A DNA stretch of 64,000 bases from Lachnospiraceae bacterium (GCA_017453065.1 JAFTKW010000014.1:1-64000); one strand, 5' to 3'. Counted from the first letter of the stretch, positions 41,884 through 52,115 are shown. Notes: generated by a model from the letters alone, not told the origin. A program made the numbers and translations.

Positions 41884-44241
41884 CTATCTAGTCTCATCTA
41901 CATAGAGCTGAATACGGCCCTGAATAACCTCTGCACACTCTGCCGCAGACTTAGCTCCTGCAAAGAATGGCTCTGCTTCTTCCTGAATAATCGCAATCAG
42001 CTGTGTGTCGTAGGACATCAGTGTGGTGGTAGAATTAATCAATTCCATCATATTGTCTACCTGCTCCTGTGTGGCTGCATAGATATAGTACATATCATTG
42101 CTGTTACCCCAGCCATACCCACCTTTGTCATACTGCATTGGCTCTCCATTTTCATCGTACTGGATTTCTCCATTTTCATCGTACATATAGTTTGGCACCA
42201 TTGCTTCATCCATCATAGCCTGCAGACTGGATTTCAGGCTAGGGAAACTCCAGGAATACATCTCGTTTGGAGAAGAAATATATTCCTCTAAGAAAGCCCA
42301 TGCTGCTTCTTTGTTCTTTGAACCTGTACAGATGGCAATTGCATCGGTTCCTTGCATGATGGCACCGTTGCTACCACTGCTATTTGGAAACCCGATACAG
42401 GTGATAGGGCCGCCAAAAATTTCCTCTGTTACCAGATAGTTTCCTGTATCATACATGCTAAGATTGGTCAACATAATCTTGTTTTCTTTGACCAATTCTG
42501 GCCAAGATGGAGCATCTTCATCATATGTCATCTCTGCTGGATAATCTTTGACCAATTCCAATACACCCAAAAATTCCTCACTGGTGAAGTTACACTCTCC
42601 AGTCTCCCAATTAATGTAATCATTTAAACTACCCATGAGAAGTATCTGAAGCAAATATGTTCTGCTCATTTCTTCCATAATCTTGGAACCTTCAGGCATG
42701 TTCTTTGCTGTTTCAAGCATCTCTTCCATAGTCCAGCCCATCTCATCTCCAACCACAGAGCTTGGTCCTACTAATGTCTCGATCGCAAAAGAGGTTGGTA
42801 TTGCAACAAGCTTGTCATTCATAGTGTATGCCTTCAGTACAGATTCCACAATATCCTCTTTGCTAATCTTTGTACTCTTTTCCAGATAAGGATTCAAATC
42901 CTCAAACATTCCCTTTGCAGCAAAAAGCTGTGTGTTCATTGAAGGATCCAGTGCAAGCAAATCAACAGAGTTACCTGTAAGAATGTCATTGTTCATACGG
43001 GTGATCATATCATTGTAAGCCTGCTCCCAATCCGTAACATCTTCGGAATTGTATAGTTCCTCAGCATAGTCCTTTATATTGATACGATATTCTGCGCTAG
43101 ATTTATTGAATTTTATGATAGAAGTTTGCAAACTTTGTGAAACTCCCATACAGCCTAAAGAAATAATGGTCTTTTGAGGCACTTCAGAGGATGGAGTTTT
43201 GGTCAACAGCACTACTCCTTCTTCATTGGTAGACCAATCACGATAGTATACAAAAATTCGACCATCTGACATTGGTGCAATAATATCTGCGTAATCGCCC
43301 TGCACATCACAATCCATCAGTGAAAGTAATTTCTCACTAGTCTGTGTTTCAATATCATATTCATAGATATCGCTACTTGCCTTAAGCAAGAAATCCTCGT
43401 TCAAGCCAGGCATTGGTGAATCATAGAAGCTCATTGGCAAGTTTTTAAGTGCCTCTCCCAAACTCTTAGTCTGCATATCTACCTTTTTCATGACAACCGA
43501 TCCAGATGTGCTGTCATGAAAACTGATATAGAGATCTCCATCTTTGGATCTTCCCATTCCGTTCAGCCAAGAACCTATAGGGGCTGTAAAAAGGAAATTA
43601 CCATCCTTATCAAATGCCCAGATTACCTGTTCGCCATCAGACAAAACTACATTTCCGTTAATATCAGATTCCATGTACTGAATATATATTCCATACTCGC
43701 TAGACACATTGGACATGTGCTGTGTCATATCATTTCGAAATACCACATTGCCAGTTGCATCTACTTTAATCAATTCGAATACAGGATTGTTATAATCATA
43801 TTCCATGTAGGAATAGCCATTCTCTTCTACCATTCCAAGTTCTTTGTATGTAGCATTCAGCATCATCAGACCGCCGTCGTCTGTAATGATGGTTTTCATG
43901 ACATTGTTTAATTCTAACCCATCTATATTAATCTCTAATTTGACAGGTTCAATTTTTTCTGCTTTCGCATCCAGTGAATAATATGTATTTTGATACATAG
44001 CCGCTTCTGGATCGTACTCATTTACACAATAATATAAGGTATCATTTGTAAACTGAATTACCTCTGTATAACCATTCTCTGTTCCCTTTGGCAGAGTCAC
44101 ATAAGAAGGCACGTATACATATTCAGGTGTATCTCCATTTACTGTATCCTGTTCTCCACAACCCACTACCCCAACAAGCATAGTCATAGACAATACAATC
44201 GCAATGAATTTTGTAACGATTTTTCTAGTTGATTTCTTCAT
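41884..44241 (-). CDS. Lipoprotein: beta-propeller-like domain plus solute-binding domain (second copy)
   Basis: A 785-residue homologue of the protein at 34504-36834 with the same two-part layout. It has lipobox VGVVGCG and propeller-like strands (GNVVLSDGEQVIWAFDKDG, about 205-225). A family-1 binding domain follows from about 375, with YNDMITRMNNDILTGNSVDL and KEAAWAFLEEYISSP. The C-terminal helix ends VIQGRIQLYVDE. It is the first gene of the operon, behind promoter 44304-44331. It probably serves the two following permeases; the ligand is unknown. Confidence 0.83.
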   Translation of the reverse strand: MKKSTRKIVTKFIAIVLSMTMLVGVVGCGEQDTVNGDTPEYVYVPSYVTLPKGTENGYTEVIQFTNDTLYYCVNEYDPEAAMYQNTYYSLDAKAEKIEPVKLEINIDGLELNNVMKTIITDDGGLMMLNATYKELGMVEENGYSYMEYDYNNPVFELIKVDATGNVVFRNDMTQHMSNVSSEYGIYIQYMESDINGNVVLSDGEQVIWAFDKDGNFLFTAPIGSWLNGMGRSKDGDLYISFHDSTSGSVVMKKVDMQTKSLGEALKNLPMSFYDSPMPGLNEDFLLKASSDIYEYDIETQTSEKLLSLMDCDVQGDYADIIAPMSDGRIFVYYRDWSTNEEGVVLLTKTPSSEVPQKTIISLGCMGVSQSLQTSIIKFNKSSAEYRINIKDYAEELYNSEDVTDWEQAYNDMITRMNNDILTGNSVDLLALDPSMNTQLFAAKGMFEDLNPYLEKSTKISKEDIVESVLKAYTMNDKLVAIPTSFAIETLVGPSSVVGDEMGWTMEEMLETAKNMPEGSKIMEEMSRTYLLQILLMGSLNDYINWETGECNFTSEEFLGVLELVKDYPAEMTYDEDAPSWPELVKENKIMLTNLSMYDTGNYLVTEEIFGGPITCIGFPNSSGSNGAIMQGTDAIAICTGSKNKEAAWAFLEEYISSPNEMYSWSFPSLKSSLQAMMDEAMVPNYMYDENGEIQYDENGEPMQYDKGGYGWGNSNDMYYIYAATQEQVDNMMELINSTTTLMSYDTQLIAIIQEEAEPFFAGAKSAAECAEVIQGRIQLYVDETR

Positions 44242-44303
44242 GTCTTTCTCCCTCTTTTTTGTTACTTTATTGCTCTAGCATACTAAATATACACTCCATA
44301 TTG

Positions 44304-44331
44304 ATTATAGCACTTACAAGCCTATTGTCAT
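44304..44331 (-). promoter_or_regulatory. Promoter of the 34504-44241 operon
   Basis: On the minus strand there is ATGACA (44326-44331), a 16-bp spacer and TATAAT (44304-44309), about 63 bp before the first start codon and after the upstream terminator. Confidence 0.65.
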
Positions 44332-44396
44332 CTTAATATTTTATGAATTTATTGTACCAAAATTGTATACTTTTCTTAAGAAGTTTGCATAAAGAA

Positions 44397-44419
44397 AGAG
44401 AACGCATAAAGCGTTCTCT
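44397..44419 (-). terminator. Terminator of the GH43-suf-CPBP transcription unit
   Basis: A perfect 9-bp stem AGAGAACGC/GCGTTCTCT with a 5-nt loop lies 6 bp after the CPBP stop. On the minus strand it is followed by TTCTTT, so the tail is moderate. Confidence 0.75.
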
Positions 44420-44425
44420 TAACCA

Positions 44426-45406
44426 TTAAGCATCTACTTTTTGAGAATCCCACACAAACAACCAAATCGTTGCTGCCGCAGGAACAACTGTTAGCAGTAA
44501 TCCTGTAACTACATTTGCTGGAACTGGTTGCAAAATCCATGGAATCCATGTTGAACTTGAGAAGTTCACTACTGCATGGCAAATCATTGCAGGAATAATA
44601 GAATTGTATCTCTTGGTCATCCATCCAAGTGCAAGTCCAATTAAGAATGCATAGATACCCTGAACCCAGTTTGCATGAAGCACACCAAAAACAATAGCCT
44701 GCAATACATTTGCAACCCAGAAGTTTCCAAATGCCTTGTTTGCAAACTTAAGAGTCAAACCTCTACACAAGAGTTCTTCTCCTATAGGCGCCAACACAAT
44801 CGCTGCAAAAATTACAAAAGGATCTGTTCCAAGTCCTGCAATTTCAGCAAGCTCCATATAAGCCTCCACAATAGCTGGTGTGAAAATAGACTCCAAAACA
44901 ACGGTACCATTTGCAAGCAAATTCAATGTAATACCACAAAGTACAATGACCGCAATAGCCTTACCATTAAACCATCCAAAGGATTGCTTGATGGATGGCC
45001 TTGGTTTCTTGATACTAAAATAGTACCAGAGGAAGAATACCAATGAACCTAATACATGATAAATTCCTGTAATCATAGGTGATGTGTCAAGAGCCTGCTG
45101 CATAATAAACTCCATAAGCGCATCATAATTGTTAGGATCTACAAGTCCCTGCATCATACCCGACACAGTAGCCACTATCAGTACTACAAATGAGATTGCA
45201 AACTGCAGAGCAAAGCTAACAATGATAGGTACAAATGCTAAGAAAAAATAACCAATTCTTGCGCCAATACCTGGTTTGTTTTCTACAGATGCAACCGGTG
45301 GAACAAACTGCTGCATCTGTGGCTGTGCTCCTGTAAAAGCTGGCTGTTCATTTGTCTGCTGTGTGTTGCCAGAAAACTGGCCTTCTGTCTGATTGAAATT
45401 ATCCAT
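44426..45406 (-). CDS. CPBP-family intramembrane metalloprotease
   Basis: A 326-residue membrane protein with eight or so hydrophobic segments. The N-terminal 40 residues are Gln/Asn-rich and soluble. It carries the CAAX-protease/bacteriocin-processing motifs: APIGEELLCRGL (EExxxR), FGVLHANW (FxxxH) and MICHAVVNF. Such proteins cleave membrane substrates or give bacteriocin immunity; no substrate is evident here. The ATG at 45406 has GTGAGGG upstream; the longer frame would use a GTG. It follows the SufB-like gene by 52 bp. Confidence 0.88.
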   Translation of the reverse strand: MDNFNQTEGQFSGNTQQTNEQPAFTGAQPQMQQFVPPVASVENKPGIGARIGYFFLAFVPIIVSFALQFAISFVVLIVATVSGMMQGLVDPNNYDALMEFIMQQALDTSPMITGIYHVLGSLVFFLWYYFSIKKPRPSIKQSFGWFNGKAIAVIVLCGITLNLLANGTVVLESIFTPAIVEAYMELAEIAGLGTDPFVIFAAIVLAPIGEELLCRGLTLKFANKAFGNFWVANVLQAIVFGVLHANWVQGIYAFLIGLALGWMTKRYNSIIPAMICHAVVNFSSSTWIPWILQPVPANVVTGLLLTVVPAAATIWLFVWDSQKVDA

Positions 45407-45458
45407 ACTTTTTTCCCTCACTTTCTCTTTTGCATCGAAACACCCTTCTTAGTTTCGA

Positions 45459-46382
45459 TTAGTTTAAAAATGCCTCCACGATTACTGCTTCTGCTTCCTC
45501 CTCTGACAGTCCCAGTGTTTGCAGCTTCATCAACTGGTCGCTGTTGATACGTCCGATAGCCGCTTCATGGATGATTGCTGCGTCAATATGGTTCGCATCA
45601 ATTTCAGGAATGGAAATTACTCTCGCATGATCCATAATAATGGAATCACACTGTATATGTGCATGGCAGCCTGCATTGCCGATTGCCCTTGGGTGGAATG
45701 ACTGTACAGACGTATCCTTTGCTACAGATCGTGAAATAATCTGTGCGCTGCTGTCTGTTCCCTCCAAAGTCACGTCCACATTGGAAATCGCAGTCTGCTG
45801 ATCGTGGGTCATAAGTTTCTCGGTCGCAATCAATTTACTTCCTGCGCCCAAATGAATTTCGGTCTCTCTCTTGGTGGAATCTACACCTTCAATCTGAGTA
45901 GACTCTAAAAAGAATACTGCACCTTCATCCAAGAAAATTCTTGTCACAGGATTTAGCACTTTGGCTCCAGTTCCTTCTCCTTCACCATAATGCTTTTCCG
46001 TATAAGTAACACTAGCTCCTGCACCTACATGGAAGGTGTGAATGCCATCGTGTCTAGTCTCATCGCATCCAGAGTTGTGGATTCCACAACCTGCAATAAT
46101 CTTTACATTGGCACCAGCCTCAATGAAGAATTCATTGTAAACCTTATCTGTCATGCCAGACTGAGACACCACCACAGGAATATGCACTGTTTCTCCCTGT
46201 GCTCCGTTACTAATGAAGACATCTATTCCCTGTACATCTTCTTTTCTTTTAATCTTGATATGCTCTGAATCTCCATGACAAAGGGCTGTGCCGTTGTATC
46301 TGAGATTGTAAGCTCCTTCTTCCTTAAATCCTTCTGAATCAATGATTCCAAGGACCTTGTCTGTAATTGAATCGTAAGCCAT
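45459..46382 (-). CDS. SufB/SufD-family Fe-S assembly protein
   Basis: A 307-residue protein of the SufBD beta-helix family, shorter than E. coli SufB (about 495). The C-terminal region reads AHIQCDSIIMD and IHEAAIGRINSDQ, matching the SufB Cys-containing CDS motif and its His-Glu pair, so it looks more like a SufB scaffold than SufD. It follows the sufC gene by 12 bp. No sufS, sufU or sufD lies nearby, so this is a minimal two-gene SUF arrangement. Confidence 0.87.
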   Translation of the reverse strand: MAYDSITDKVLGIIDSEGFKEEGAYNLRYNGTALCHGDSEHIKIKRKEDVQGIDVFISNGAQGETVHIPVVVSQSGMTDKVYNEFFIEAGANVKIIAGCGIHNSGCDETRHDGIHTFHVGAGASVTYTEKHYGEGEGTGAKVLNPVTRIFLDEGAVFFLESTQIEGVDSTKRETEIHLGAGSKLIATEKLMTHDQQTAISNVDVTLEGTDSSAQIISRSVAKDTSVQSFHPRAIGNAGCHAHIQCDSIIMDHARVISIPEIDANHIDAAIIHEAAIGRINSDQLMKLQTLGLSEEEAEAVIVEAFLN

Positions 46383-46394
46383 GTCCTTTTCCTC

Positions 46395-47129
46395 CTATTG
46401 ATGAATCTGATGTCTTTCCAGGCATCCTTTGGTCTGACGAACACCAGAAAGTCTTGGCATAACCTCATCCTTCGTGCCGATACAGTCAATCCCACCATCT
46501 TTGAGAAGCAAAATTCGATCTGCCATCTCAATCAATCGCTCCTGGTGTGAAATAATAATAATACTCTGCTCTTTGTCTTGACGAATCTCTTCAAAACGCT
46601 TCACCAGCATAGAAAAGCTCCACAGATCAATACCAGCCTCTGGTTCATCAAAAATACAAATCTTGTGTTTACCTGCTAAAACGGTGGCAATCTCAATACG
46701 CTTCATTTCGCCACCAGACAAAGTTGCATCTGCTTGGCGATTTAGGTACTCTCTCGCACACAGGCCCACGCCACTTAATAGATCACAACACTCTTTTTCG
46801 GGAAGTTTTCTACCTGCAGCAAGACTGAGTAATCTTTCCACTGTCATTCCTTTAAATCTAGCAGGCTGCTGGAATGCATAGCCTATGCCTGCTTTGGCTC
46901 TGGAATCAATAGAGAAATCTGTGATATCTTCACCTTCCAGAAAAATATGGCCACTTGTGGCCTTCTCAATTCCCATCAGCACCTTTGCCAATGTAGATTT
47001 ACCACTGCCATTTGGCCCTGTGATAATTAACAACTCACCCTTTTTTACCTGGAAGCTTACATTGCCAAGAATATTCTTCTTGCCACCTTCTTCCAGCACG
47101 TCAAAGGTCAGATTTTGAACTTTTAACAT
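46395..47129 (-). CDS. sufC: Fe-S assembly ATPase SufC
   Basis: A 244-residue ABC-type ATPase. It has Walker A GPNGSGKST, Q-loop FQQPARFKG, signature LSGGEMKRIE, Walker B CIFDEPEAGID and H-loop ISHQ, the typical SufC sequence. It powers the SufB-type scaffold encoded next. The ATG at 47129 is used: it comes 1 bp after the GH43 stop, and an upstream extension would lie in the GH43 gene. The tight spacing couples it to the glycosidase gene, an unusual partner. Confidence 0.94.
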   Translation of the reverse strand: MLKVQNLTFDVLEEGGKKNILGNVSFQVKKGELLIITGPNGSGKSTLAKVLMGIEKATSGHIFLEGEDITDFSIDSRAKAGIGYAFQQPARFKGMTVERLLSLAAGRKLPEKECCDLLSGVGLCAREYLNRQADATLSGGEMKRIEIATVLAGKHKICIFDEPEAGIDLWSFSMLVKRFEEIRQDKEQSIIIISHQERLIEMADRILLLKDGGIDCIGTKDEVMPRLSGVRQTKGCLERHQIHQ

Positions 47130-47130
47130 G

Positions 47131-48699
47131 TTAAATCTCCTCAAAAGACACCCAACCGCTTTCGCCCTGTTCATTTGCCTCGGCGTAAGCAGCCAATATC
47201 ACACCTGTAAAGCCTTCCACCACTTCGCTGGTAAGAAGCTTGGCCTCGATCTGTCCCAATTCCTCCCATTTACCATTTACCTGTAAGTAGCCTGCATAGG
47301 ATTGGTGTCTTGTTTCTATCTTTAAATTTAGCTTGGTCTGCTCATCGGACAGTGTCACGTCTTGATTGCCAAGTGGGGCTACCAATCCACCAATCACCAG
47401 TTTACAGGTCACCGTTCCTTGGCGATTCGATATTTTTTCCACTTGTAAATCAAAGTAATCCGTTTCTGTCATATATGCAGTCATGCCGACTTTTTGTCCA
47501 ACTAGCATTGTACCACAATCTAGCGAAAGTGCAAAGGTTGTTTCAAACTCTCTCTGACGCATTCCTACAAAGGTAACATCTCCAAGACTATTTAGAGTAT
47601 CCGTCGTACCATACAGCTTGAACTGACCTTTTTTAAGACCTTTTGCTAGGCATGGTTTTAAGTAAACACATTTTGTTTCCTCTTCCATCAAACATAGTTG
47701 ATATTTGCCAAAATCTGGGCAACGGAGGAATATGGCTTCCTCTGGTCTAATGCTCCATTTCTCTGTAGGATAATCCGCTGTCATATAAGAGGCAATTTTG
47801 CCATCTGTCACTTCATAAGCCGCTCTACATGTTCCATCTGTTCCTACTCTAAACCATCCATCCTCTGTCCATGTAATTGGAACAAGGAATGTTTCTCTTC
47901 CCATTTGATGAAATGGTCTCCAGCGGTCCATCTGACGGAATGCCAAATGCACCATCCACCACTGACCATTTTCACCTTCTACAATATCAGCATGCCCAGA
48001 ACCTTGGATAAAATATCCACCTAAATTGCGATTGGTTAAAATCGGATTCCATGGGCACATTTCGTAAGGGCCATAGATATCCTTACTGCGATGCAGACAC
48101 TCCATATGTCCATATTCCGTGCCACCCTCAGCCGCTAACAAGTAATAGTACTCACCAATCTTGTATAGATGAGGTCCCTCGAGGTATCTGCCGCCTGTTC
48201 CCTGAGAAATCAGTTTACTTTCTGTCAAAAGTTTGCCTGTTTCAATATCCATCTCACACACAAGCACACCTTCTCGGCCGCTTCCATCATCTCCATTGGA
48301 GATAAAATATACCTTGTCCTCATCAAAAAGAAGAGATGGATCGATACCAGGCCTATCAAGCAAAATAGGCTCCGACCACTCTCCTTCTATATCATCTGTA
48401 TATACCATGAAGTTCCCATAGCCACCCACATTGGTACAAACTACGTAAAATCTGCCCTTGTGATAACGAATCGTAGGAGCAAAAATACCGCCCGAAGCAC
48501 CCATCTTCGTCAAATCAAGCTGGCTCTTTCTGGTCATACAGTATCCTACAGTTTCCCAATCCACTAGATTTGCACTTCGAAAAACGGGGATTCCAGGAAA
48601 AAATTGAAATGTACTACATACTAAATAATAATACCCTTCTGCATAACAAATGCTAGGGTCCGGATAAAAACCTCTAATAACTGGATTTGTATATTTCAT
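47131..48699 (-). CDS. Glycoside hydrolase family 43 (xylosidase/arabinofuranosidase type)
   Basis: A 522-residue cytoplasmic enzyme without signal peptide. The five-bladed propeller begins NPVIRGFYPDPSICY, with the catalytic-base Asp in that motif. The general acid is probably in YLEGPHLYKIGEYYYL. A C-terminal beta-sandwich (about 320-520), as in GH43 beta-xylosidases, follows. The likely substrates are short xylo- or arabino-oligosaccharides taken up from plant fibre. The ATG at 48699 has GGAGG upstream; the longer frame needs a TTG start. No sugar transporter gene is adjacent. Confidence 0.92.
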   Translation of the reverse strand: MKYTNPVIRGFYPDPSICYAEGYYYLVCSTFQFFPGIPVFRSANLVDWETVGYCMTRKSQLDLTKMGASGGIFAPTIRYHKGRFYVVCTNVGGYGNFMVYTDDIEGEWSEPILLDRPGIDPSLLFDEDKVYFISNGDDGSGREGVLVCEMDIETGKLLTESKLISQGTGGRYLEGPHLYKIGEYYYLLAAEGGTEYGHMECLHRSKDIYGPYEMCPWNPILTNRNLGGYFIQGSGHADIVEGENGQWWMVHLAFRQMDRWRPFHQMGRETFLVPITWTEDGWFRVGTDGTCRAAYEVTDGKIASYMTADYPTEKWSIRPEEAIFLRCPDFGKYQLCLMEEETKCVYLKPCLAKGLKKGQFKLYGTTDTLNSLGDVTFVGMRQREFETTFALSLDCGTMLVGQKVGMTAYMTETDYFDLQVEKISNRQGTVTCKLVIGGLVAPLGNQDVTLSDEQTKLNLKIETRHQSYAGYLQVNGKWEELGQIEAKLLTSEVVEGFTGVILAAYAEANEQGESGWVSFEEI

Positions 48700-48796
48700 C
48701 TTAAGCAATTCCTCCACACTCAAAACACTTCCTTATTTTAACATAAGCTATACATTCATTCAAACAAAAGCAAAACACCAACCTATTAAATTTGTA

Positions 48797-48827
48797 TAAA
48801 AAAGACCTCAAGGAAAAATCCTTGAGG
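48797..48827 (-). terminator. Terminator of the MCP gene
   Basis: A perfect 9-bp stem CCTCAAGGA/TCCTTGAGG with an AAAA loop is followed on the minus strand, after two bases, by six T. It lies 15 bp after the MCP stop codon. Confidence 0.9.
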
Positions 48828-48842
48828 CCCTTCATTCATATA

Positions 48843-50618
48843 CTAAATCTGGAACTGTTTCATCAGTTCAACCATGGTCTCTACCTGAGCCTTCTGCTCC
48901 TGACTGACAGCTGCTGTCTCTTCAGATGTAGCAGAGTTATTGTCTACTACTCCTGATACAGACATTACATTGTCGTTGAGAACATGTACATTTTCAACAT
49001 CCTTTTCAAGAAGCTCGGATATCTGTGCCATCTTTTCAGAAGCTAATCTTGCGCCTTCCATAACTTCCTGAATGCTATTTGCAGTTTCATCTGCAATTGC
49101 AATACCCTTGTCAACCGCATCAATAGTTGTCTGAATCAGCGCAGTAGTTCTTCCTGCCGCTGCTGCAGATTCTTCTGCCAACTTCTTAACCTGCTCTGCT
49201 ACTACTGCAAAGCCACGACCTGCTTCACCAGCTCTAGCTGCTTCAATAGCTGCATTTAAGGAAAGCAAGTTAGTCTGAGATGCAATATCTTCAATAGCGC
49301 CGATAATGGTGCTAATCTGCTCGGAGCATCTGCTAATCTCACTGATTGCCACTTTCAAGTCTTCCATCTTCTGGTTTCCAACCATAAGAGTCTGGCCTGC
49401 CTGATTGGAAATCTCAACAGATTCCTGTGCTGCAGCTGCATTGCTTTCCATACTCTTTGCCATCTCTTCGATTACAAGTACAAGTTCGGAAACCTGACCC
49501 GCCTGAATAGTGCTACCTTCTGCCAAATCCTGAGCTGCACACGCAAGCTGTTCTGCACCACCATCAATCTGCTCGGAGACTTCTCTCAAAGTCTTGAAGG
49601 TTTCTCTCATCTTTTCAGTGATCAAAACAAGAGATTCCTTGATTTCAATGAATTCACCAACATAGTCCTGATTTGGAGAAACTGTATAATTGCCGTCTCC
49701 CATCTGTCCAAGAACTTGTGAAATCTCAGAAATCATCTCGTGCATGTTCTTCTTCATAATGCCGATTGCATTTACCATGCGACCAACTTCTGAATCGTCC
49801 ACAAACATATCCAACTCTCTACTAAAGTCACCCTCGGAAAGATAACCCATCTGTACAGAAACTTTTTCAATAGGTGCCAGCAATTCTTTTCGTGCAAATT
49901 TGATGATTGCCAAAATCTGATATATCAATACTGCAAAGGAAGCAATAAAGAGTGCTTGAATTACGCCCTGAAAAATCTGAACCTTGGAACGATACGCGTC
50001 CAAACGGACATTTACCTTGTCTATGATGTCATCTGTGGTTGAATTTACTTTTTCGAGTGTAGTCTCATATTGAGAACCAAACACAAAACTCTGTGCAGAA
50101 GACAACTCTCCTCGCTCCACTGCTGCAATCGCCATCTGTTCCATTGGAACCAATCCTTCGGACATATCACTTACTCTATTTAAGAGCAACCACTCATCGT
50201 CCTTGATATCATTCTCTTTTAAGATTTCAAGAGCATTGTCTCTATTTTTTTCAACTTCTAATTCATTGATATACGCATCATAGTAAGTCTTGTCCCCTGT
50301 GACAGCATAAGACTGTACCGCTGATGTCAAATTCTTTGAACCCAAACGATACTGGTTAAGTGCCAATGCTGTTTCCAGCTGTTCCGCCTGTGTAGATGAC
50401 AGAATATAACTGAATACCATGGTAACCAACAGCATCAGTACTCCAGCTCCAACAGAGCAAAATGCATTTCTTACTAAAATCTGAAGTTGCGCTGCCTGAC
50501 CTGTTACTTTTGTTTTACCATTTTTGGATGCCTTTGACATCTTAGGCAATTTGGGCATCTTAGGTGCCTTTACCTTAGGTTCCTTAGGTGCTTTTACCTT
50601 CTTTTCTTTTGTCGCCAT
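48843..50618 (-). CDS. Methyl-accepting chemotaxis protein
   Basis: A 591-residue chemoreceptor. It starts with a cytoplasmic tail of about 45 residues rich in Lys/Pro (repeated KAPK/MPK). TM1 is at about 52-75. A four-helix-bundle sensor domain (about 76-205) is followed by TM2, HAMP and a signalling domain. The conserved hairpin tip reads [20 protein letters not shown], with [15 protein letters not shown] after it. The Lys/Pro tail before TM1 is unusual. It should feed the CheA/CheW system at 59956-62521. Ligand unknown. It is a single gene with its own terminator; a possible TATAAT lies at 50642-50647. Confidence 0.94.
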   Translation of the reverse strand: MATKEKKVKAPKEPKVKAPKMPKLPKMSKASKNGKTKVTGQAAQLQILVRNAFCSVGAGVLMLLVTMVFSYILSSTQAEQLETALALNQYRLGSKNLTSAVQSYAVTGDKTYYDAYINELEVEKNRDNALEILKENDIKDDEWLLLNRVSDMSEGLVPMEQMAIAAVERGELSSAQSFVFGSQYETTLEKVNSTTDDIIDKVNVRLDAYRSKVQIFQGVIQALFIASFAVLIYQILAIIKFARKELLAPIEKVSVQMGYLSEGDFSRELDMFVDDSEVGRMVNAIGIMKKNMHEMISEISQVLGQMGDGNYTVSPNQDYVGEFIEIKESLVLITEKMRETFKTLREVSEQIDGGAEQLACAAQDLAEGSTIQAGQVSELVLVIEEMAKSMESNAAAAQESVEISNQAGQTLMVGNQKMEDLKVAISEISRCSEQISTIIGAIEDIASQTNLLSLNAAIEAARAGEAGRGFAVVAEQVKKLAEESAAAAGRTTALIQTTIDAVDKGIAIADETANSIQEVMEGARLASEKMAQISELLEKDVENVHVLNDNVMSVSGVVDNNSATSEETAAVSQEQKAQVETMVELMKQFQI

Positions 50619-50726
50619 GCGGGACCCCTCCTATAACGTACATTATAGTAATATGGTACTAAAATTTGGTAATATTGTCAATGCAATTAGGCTATTTTTC
50701 AGTATCTTTGGCCGATTTTTTTCGGA

Positions 50727-52115
50727 TTATTTCGTTGCACAATTGAAAGCCTTCGTCCAATCCATTCTAAGTAATATAATCGTAAATAATACTGCGCTCA
50801 AACTCCATGTCAAAGGATAAGCCCAAGAAATCATTTGAAACTCTGGAATCACCTTCAGTATAAGGCTAACGTACAATACTCGAACACCACACCAGAAAGC
50901 CAGCATGGTAACCATAGGAATAAATGCTTTTCCCAAACCACGCAGTACTCCTGCCGCACAATGAGAAAGTGCAAGCAAAAAGAAAAACAATGCTGTTACT
51001 TTCATGTGAATCATTCCGTATTCAATCGATTCTGGAGTATCCACAAAAATCCTCAGTAATGCTGTTCCACCAAAATAGATTAAAACTCCTAATAATTCCG
51101 CCATCACCACACCAAACAATATACCAAAAGCTGCGCCTTTTTTAGCTCTACTATATTGTTTTGCTCCCAGATTTTGGCTTACAAAAGTAGGCAACGACAT
51201 AGACATACTCATAATAGGCAGAAAGACGAATCCTTCTATCTTGGAATATGCGCCCACACCTGCCATAGCAAAGGAGCCGAAGGAATTGATATTGGTTTGG
51301 ACTGTCAAATTTCCAATACTGATAACCGCATTTTGAATACCAGTTGGAAGGCCCTGTTTTACAACCTCTCCCATGATATCTTTGTAAAAATGTATCTTAC
51401 GAAAATCCAGTCTCGTATAATCCTTGATTCTGCAAAGCCGAATTAAGCACAAAACCACACTGAGTCCTTGTGCAATAACCGTTGCAATAGCTGCTCCCGC
51501 AACACCCCAATGGAACCCAGCAACGAACAGCATATCCAGCACTACATTGACGATAGAGGAAATGATCAAATAGTACAATGGATGAAGGCTGTCTCCCAAG
51601 GCACGCATGATAGACATACATATGTTGTACATGATGACTGTAGACACACCTGCAAAATAGATGCGAAAATAGGTTAAAGAATTCGGCAATACACTGGCTG
51701 GAGTATTCATCCAACGCAAAATATGTGGAGACAACAAAAGTCCAACTATGGTAGATGCCACAGAAGCAATAATACCCATCAAAAAGTTCGTATGTATCGC
51801 CTTTACGACATTTTCCTCATCACCCGCTCCATAATATCTGGATATAATGACGCCTCCACCTATGGCTATACCATTAAAAAGACCTACAATCAAAAATGTC
51901 ATGCTTCCTGCAGAACTCACAGCAGCAAAGGCATCATTGTCTGCATAGTTGCCTATTACCCAAGCATCCGCCATATTGTAAAACTGCTGTAGCAGTTGTC
52001 CCATAAAGAGAGGAATAGCAAACATCAATATACTTTTTATAATTGGTCCTTCTGTAAGATTTACAGCACTGGATTTCTTATTAAATCCCAATTTTGACTT
52101 TATCTTTGTAAGCAT
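50727..52115 (-). CDS. MATE-family efflux transporter
   Basis: A 462-residue multidrug/toxin extrusion protein with 12 membrane segments in two halves. It begins after a short basic tail with LTEGPIIKSILMFAIPLFMGQLLQQFYNMADAWVIG, the N-terminal motif of the DinF/NorM-like branch (here about residues 20-56). Each half repeats GLPTGIQ/QNLGAK-type motifs. Substrate cannot be told. It starts 110 bp downstream of the tsf terminator region and is a single gene. Confidence 0.92.
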   Translation of the reverse strand: MLTKIKSKLGFNKKSSAVNLTEGPIIKSILMFAIPLFMGQLLQQFYNMADAWVIGNYADNDAFAAVSSAGSMTFLIVGLFNGIAIGGGVIISRYYGAGDEENVVKAIHTNFLMGIIASVASTIVGLLLSPHILRWMNTPASVLPNSLTYFRIYFAGVSTVIMYNICMSIMRALGDSLHPLYYLIISSIVNVVLDMLFVAGFHWGVAGAAIATVIAQGLSVVLCLIRLCRIKDYTRLDFRKIHFYKDIMGEVVKQGLPTGIQNAVISIGNLTVQTNINSFGSFAMAGVGAYSKIEGFVFLPIMSMSMSLPTFVSQNLGAKQYSRAKKGAAFGILFGVVMAELLGVLIYFGGTALLRIFVDTPESIEYGMIHMKVTALFFFLLALSHCAAGVLRGLGKAFIPMVTMLAFWCGVRVLYVSLILKVIPEFQMISWAYPLTWSLSAVLFTIILLRMDWTKAFNCATK

